Assembly: GCF_002135375.1 (NCBI RefSeq)
Contig: NZ_NEGH01000007.1
Coordinates: 104,907-168,906 of the forward strand
Source: Acinetobacter sp. ANC 4558
Lineage (GTDB): Bacteria; Pseudomonadota; Gammaproteobacteria; Pseudomonadales; Moraxellaceae
Reading direction: 5' to 3'
DNA length: 64,000 nucleotides
The notes beneath the pieces are model-generated. The model had not been told where the DNA came from. It was given only the letters and a program-made list of their open reading frames with translations, and ran no database searches. Positions 60,504 through 64,000 of the stretch are shown piece by piece (position 1 is the stretch's first letter; every line of letters starts with the position of its first letter). The position numbers and the translations under genes were made by a program.

Positions 60504-60761
60504 AGTACAATCTCTAAATTTAAACGAATAGATAGAAACTTATATTATTTAATTCAACTATATAGGTATATGATACATCGAAAATTCAATAAGATTCCTA
60601 TCAATTATTTAGAAATTAATGCAAAGGGATAAGGCATTTTACCTATGACTCTTCATGCCAAACCAAGATATTAATCAACTATTAGGAAAAGTAGGTCAAA
60701 AATGGTTATATGTGTTTAGAATTTTGGTGGCTATTCAACCATGATTTCCTCAACATCCTTA

Positions 60762-60795
60762 AATTTTTCTAACTTAATAATAAGTTAGAAAAATT
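60762..60795. repeat. 15-bp perfect inverted repeat overlapping the end of qatD
   Basis: AATTTTTCTAACTTA (60762-60776) and TAAGTTAGAAAAATT (60781-60795), four-base loop ATAA. It spans the qatD stop codon. It may form a terminator or 3' mRNA-stabilising hairpin, although a clean T-tract is missing on the minus strand. Confidence 0.6.
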
Positions 60796-61497
60796 ATTAT
60801 GAATCAATCTTTCTATTTCGCTATATGGGATTTTTAAAATTTCACTTAATTGTTTGAGTGCGATTGCAACATCCCACGGCATTGCAGATACTTTATTAAC
60901 TTGAGCAAATGGTCCATCCGTTTCTGTTATTAACCTATCAATAGGTATTTCCTTGACGAGCTCTATAGCACGTTTACTTTTTAACATTGCAGGTCCCACA
61001 CTAAACCAACAGCCCAGACTTATTGCTCTTCTCAACTCAGTCTTATTGCCTGTAAACCAATGTAAAATTGGCACTCCAGCTTTTGGATACTTTTCAATAA
61101 AGTTTAGAACTTCGCTAGTTGCATGACGACTATGAATACTAAGTATTTTTCCACCAGCGTTTGTACATGCTCTTAAAATATGTTCAAAAACCATCGTTTG
61201 TATATTCCAATGATCTTTAAATTCCTTTCCACCATCCAAACCAATTTCACCAATATATCTAGTTTTAGAAATCAATCGATCAAATAAAGGGAGTTCTGAA
61301 TATCGCTCATGTGCAATTTGAGGATGTAGTCCTAATGCAGTCTTTATACGAGGAAAATTGATACTAAGTGCATTCGTTCCCTCCCATGCACTTGGTGTTG
61401 TAGTTACAGATAGAACATACATATTCATGTTTACGATATTCTGTATAACATGAACCACATCAGGATAGAGGTCTAAATGTGCATGAAAATCAATCAT
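60769..61497 (-). CDS. qatD: QatD: TatD-family nuclease of the Qat defence system
   Basis: A 242-residue TatD-type metal-dependent DNase. Expected metal and catalytic residues occur: MIDFHAHLD (His5, His7), YIGEIGLDGG (Glu84), SIHSRHA (His122), HWFTGN (His146) and TETDGPF (Asp194). On its own it could be a housekeeping TatD, but its start overlaps the qatC stop (ATGA) and it is last in the order qatA-qatB-qatC-qatD. In the published Qat system the TatD-like subunit is required for anti-phage activity. Confidence 0.92.
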   Translation of the reverse strand: MIDFHAHLDLYPDVVHVIQNIVNMNMYVLSVTTTPSAWEGTNALSINFPRIKTALGLHPQIAHERYSELPLFDRLISKTRYIGEIGLDGGKEFKDHWNIQTMVFEHILRACTNAGGKILSIHSRHATSEVLNFIEKYPKAGVPILHWFTGNKTELRRAISLGCWFSVGPAMLKSKRAIELVKEIPIDRLITETDGPFAQVNKVSAMPWDVAIALKQLSEILKIPYSEIERLIHNNFSNLLLS

Positions 61498-62780
61498 ACT
61501 AAACCTAAATCTCCAATAAATTTTTGCATTTCTAACAAACCTCTTTCTACAGTATCTTGATGTTTTTGCTTATCTTGATCAGGTATTAAATTAGAGCTCA
61601 AAGATGCACCAATCCACTTTGAAGTGCCTAACTCTTGCCTATTTAAAATTGCTATACGCATAGAAAACACATCATCAAATCGTGCATAATTTTCATTATC
61701 TTGACTTAAATCATCAAACTTGTATTCAGTTTGATCATAATCTTTGCCTTTCCAGTGAAAAAATGATGCTCTTCGTACCAAGCAAGGTACACAACGGCCA
61801 CAATGAGTATTTTTATAGACCCCGTAACGTCCACAGCTAGTTGTAGTATGAGCTAAATTTTCAAGAATAGATTGATCCAAACATTGTTCTAACATTTCTC
61901 CTTTCGTAACGAATTTATAAGGATTGCATATCAATATATTTAATCCGCAATTATCTAAGATTTGTTGAAATAAATTTAGTACTACAGGATGTGTCGTTCT
62001 CGTACTTAAACTTCCCACACGAGCAAGTGTAATAGGAGGATTAATTGATATATAACCATTCTCACAAACATAGAGTGTTACTGTTTCATTTTGTCTATGC
62101 ATATCTAATGATGATGCAATCAATACGCCATATGTTAAAAAGATCATAGATCTTGATCTCTGGGAGGCGGGTGTTTCTGGAAATGGTACTTTAACATTAT
62201 GATTTGTCATAAATTGGGCTAAATTACCTAATTTCTTAGCAAAATCTTGTTGGTTTTTACCATCACCTCTTACAGTTTGGGTTACTACATATGGTTTATA
62301 ATTTTGTTCAACTAAGTCTATAACACCAATGAAGCTATCAAGCCCACCAGATAATAAGGAAACGCAATCTTCTAATTGATAAAAGGCATCTTTATGTAAT
62401 TTGGGATATTCTCCACCACCAACAAAATTTAACTCCCATCTATCTGTTGTAAGAAAACTTAAAAGGGCTTCTAATAATTTTTTTTGTTCATTCCAAAAAA
62501 TACTATCTATTACTGAAATTGTTAACTCAAAATGTCTTGTCCAACCATCAGGGCTTTTTTTTCGATGTCCGGCTTGATCTGCAGCAATCACAGATAATGC
62601 AATAGATACAAGATCCCATGCTTTTTCATGCGGAATAAGCTTACTATCATAAACTTCTCGTAAAATTTTTGCCCCAATACACCCCTTAGACTTATCTTGT
62701 GTATATTCAAATAGTATTACATCTAAGTCGCTATTAATTTCAGAAAAATTAAAATCTTCTAATGCGCATGTAATTTTCAT
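61494..62780 (-). CDS. qatC: QatC: QueC-like enzyme of the Qat defence system
   Basis: A 428-residue protein with a QueC-like (7-cyano-7-deazaguanine synthase) domain: the PP-loop SGGLDS (144-149), and a four-cysteine zinc site Cys316, Cys327, Cys330, Cys333 in SCGRYG and HCGRCVPC. The first 130 residues are an extension not found in QueC, and the protein is roughly twice the usual QueC length, consistent with the defence-associated QatC. Start and stop overlap the neighbouring genes by four bases each (ATGA). What it modifies in the Qat context is not settled, to my knowledge. Confidence 0.93.
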   Translation of the reverse strand: MKITCALEDFNFSEINSDLDVILFEYTQDKSKGCIGAKILREVYDSKLIPHEKAWDLVSIALSVIAADQAGHRKKSPDGWTRHFELTISVIDSIFWNEQKKLLEALLSFLTTDRWELNFVGGGEYPKLHKDAFYQLEDCVSLLSGGLDSFIGVIDLVEQNYKPYVVTQTVRGDGKNQQDFAKKLGNLAQFMTNHNVKVPFPETPASQRSRSMIFLTYGVLIASSLDMHRQNETVTLYVCENGYISINPPITLARVGSLSTRTTHPVVLNLFQQILDNCGLNILICNPYKFVTKGEMLEQCLDQSILENLAHTTTSCGRYGVYKNTHCGRCVPCLVRRASFFHWKGKDYDQTEYKFDDLSQDNENYARFDDVFSMRIAILNRQELGTSKWIGASLSSNLIPDQDKQKHQDTVERGLLEMQKFIGDLGLV

Positions 62781-63532
62781 TCGGCATACCCCTCAAAAAC
62801 TTCAAATGTTTCACGTATTGAATTATCCACAATATTTTTTATCTGATCTGAAGCTAATGGAGTTCTTTCATTAATATTTTTTCTAAACGATTCAGCCACA
62901 GTTTGCCTTACGTAGTCTCTTATTTCTTTTAATCGGCTTAGTCCCAAAGTTGCATTCGGAGCTTTACTTAGGATAGTTTTACTTAAGTCTAAATTTATCC
63001 TTCTAAATACATCATCACTAACAAATCTTTCTAATGCGAATAAGCGCTGTGAGTCATCTAAATTTTTAAGATCAGCTTCAGGAAATTTTTCTAATAATTC
63101 ACATAATGCATTTTTAACAGACTCTCTACTAGCCTCTGTATCTTGAGTACCATCAACAGGTGCAACAACCTCAACTATAGCATCCATAACCTCTTCAGCG
63201 GACTTTCCAGTTAGAAGAATTGGATCAAGAGCTCCGCCACTTTGTGTAAAAGGATTTTGTTCCGAACCTAAAGCATTAAATAATGTTGTCGCTTTCTGTG
63301 TTGTTCCTGACAGACGGCTTGTAGCCGTTCTACTACCTCCATATCCTTTTTTTATGTATTGGCCAATACCCTTACGCATACTGGAAGCTTGACCACCTCC
63401 CATGAAGTTACCAAGATTTCTTCTAGCAGGTCCAAATCTTCCAGGTTCTGCTATTGGTGAGTTAGGTGCAGCCCATGACGGTACCATTGGAACATTAGAT
63501 GGAGATCCGTTACTTGATTGTGATGTTCCCAT
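62777..63532 (-). CDS. qatB: QatB: Qat defence system protein
   Basis: A 251-residue protein starting MGTSQSSNGSPSNVPMVP, the distinctive N-terminal signature of QatB, followed by a Gly/Arg/Ser-rich segment (GRFGPARRNLGNFMGGG) and a helical C-terminal half (EEVMDAIVEVVAP, RLKEIRDYVRQTVAESF). The ATG at 63532 is chosen because AGGAG lies eight bases upstream and homologues begin there; 12 codons further upstream are open but overlap qatA. One base separates it from the qatA stop. No biochemical function is established for this subunit. Confidence 0.9.
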   Translation of the reverse strand: MGTSQSSNGSPSNVPMVPSWAAPNSPIAEPGRFGPARRNLGNFMGGGQASSMRKGIGQYIKKGYGGSRTATSRLSGTTQKATTLFNALGSEQNPFTQSGGALDPILLTGKSAEEVMDAIVEVVAPVDGTQDTEASRESVKNALCELLEKFPEADLKNLDDSQRLFALERFVSDDVFRRINLDLSKTILSKAPNATLGLSRLKEIRDYVRQTVAESFRKNINERTPLASDQIKNIVDNSIRETFEVFEGYAE

Positions 63533-63533
63533 T

Positions 63534-64000
63534 TTACGATCTCCTATTATTTCTTGAGCTAATTGCATTTTTCACAGGTCGAGAAATATATTCACCATCT
63601 TTCCATTGCTCAAAGACAGACTTAGACCAGTTTTGATCAGAGATTTTTGGAACTATGCTTGCTTTAACTTGTATTGGTGGTCGATCTTTGAAGAAATTAG
63701 CTAATCTTTGCCCTAAAACCTCATCTACTTTAGCAAGGACTAAGGCCGACTCCAAAATATCGGGAGCCCCCCATTCGGTTTCTTGCTGTGCTTTGATTAA
63801 TACTTTATCCATTAAGATATTAAGTTCATGCCTACCAATTAATCTCAAACTATCTAATAAAGAGCCAGCCATGGATGATTGATTTAATAATGCCTCTAGC
63901 AATCCAATAGCTTCAGTTGATAATCGATCTTCTTTAGTAATAAATGGTGCATGTTCGCGGCTTACATATAAAACACCTCGCAAATCTTCATCCGCAAGCA
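63534..64000 (-). CDS. qatA: QatA (partial): C-terminal part of a KAP-type P-loop ATPase
   Basis: The open frame runs off the right edge; only the C-terminal ~155 residues are here, beginning ADEDLRGVLYVSREHAPFIT. The DLRG-x-LYVSR pattern and the following helical region (LLDSLRLIGRHELNILMDKV) match the end of a KAP-family NTPase as in QatA. The Walker A and B motifs would be outside the window and cannot be checked. It is followed by qatB, one base away. The assignment rests on the order of the following genes and this C-terminal resemblance. Confidence 0.85.
   Translation of the reverse strand, partial: LADEDLRGVLYVSREHAPFITKEDRLSTEAIGLLEALLNQSSMAGSLLDSLRLIGRHELNILMDKVLIKAQQETEWGAPDILESALVLAKVDEVLGQRLANFFKDRPPIQVKASIVPKISDQNWSKSVFEQWKDGEYISRPVKNAISSRNNRRS

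Noticed and set aside
60769..62780. Reading qatC and qatD as housekeeping queC and tatD
   Set aside because: They are coupled by ATGA overlaps within a qatA-qatB-qatC-qatD order, and QatC is much longer than QueC.

Overview
The window is a chromosomal stretch of an Acinetobacter species. It is AT-rich and carries diagnostic Acinetobacter loci in recognisable form: the RND efflux operon adeIJK, the pmrCAB lipid A regulon, the bfmRS two-component system and a 628-residue RpoD. Many divergent details suggest it need not be A. baumannii itself; the species is inferred, not shown.

Layout. 0.1-2.0 kb: DedA membrane protein, a small membrane protein, a UPF0149 protein and a small acidic protein. 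2.4-9.1 kb: rpoD, ybeD-lipB, an SCP2-domain protein coupled to an iron-dependent alcohol dehydrogenase, and a PuuP-like amine/amino-acid permease. 9.1-15.7 kb, mostly leftward: a small secreted protein, the serS-cysG-trmL cluster, a DUF3298-like lipoprotein, lolA, and rplU-rpmA. 16.1-25.7 kb, rightward: ispB, a large membrane protein usually misnamed 'site-specific recombinase', a PAP2 phosphatase and adeIJK. 25.9-33.6 kb: an SDR, an unknown protein, valS, a broken GmrSD-type restriction gene and a J-domain-like protein. 34.6-37.8 kb: the gltIJKL glutamate/aspartate ABC transporter. 37.9-44.1 kb: a HAD hydrolase, a second PAP2 protein, a kinase-like protein and pmrCAB. 44.5-48.7 kb: a patatin-like lipoprotein, an NfeD/SPFH pair and putP. 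48.8-56.2 kb: bfmRS (leftward), then nrdA, an unlisted 54-residue membrane ORF, and nrdB.

From 56.2 kb to the right edge the window is accessory DNA. A 1,264-residue protein of unknown function is followed upstream by a translationally coupled operon recognisable as the anti-phage system QatABCD: qatB, qatC and qatD are complete and qatA is cut by the window edge. The large protein has an apparent C-terminal PD-(D/E)XK-like nuclease fold with a non-canonical motif, and is the best candidate here for something undescribed. A second accessory site, downstream of valS, holds a DUF262/DUF1524 (GmrSD-like) gene whose DGQQR motif is destroyed by a single in-frame ochre codon.

No tRNA, rRNA, CRISPR array, insertion sequence or integrase was recognised. 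Several convergent gene pairs share clear hairpin terminators, listed individually. All functional names rest on reading motifs and remembered family sequences; no database search was run.
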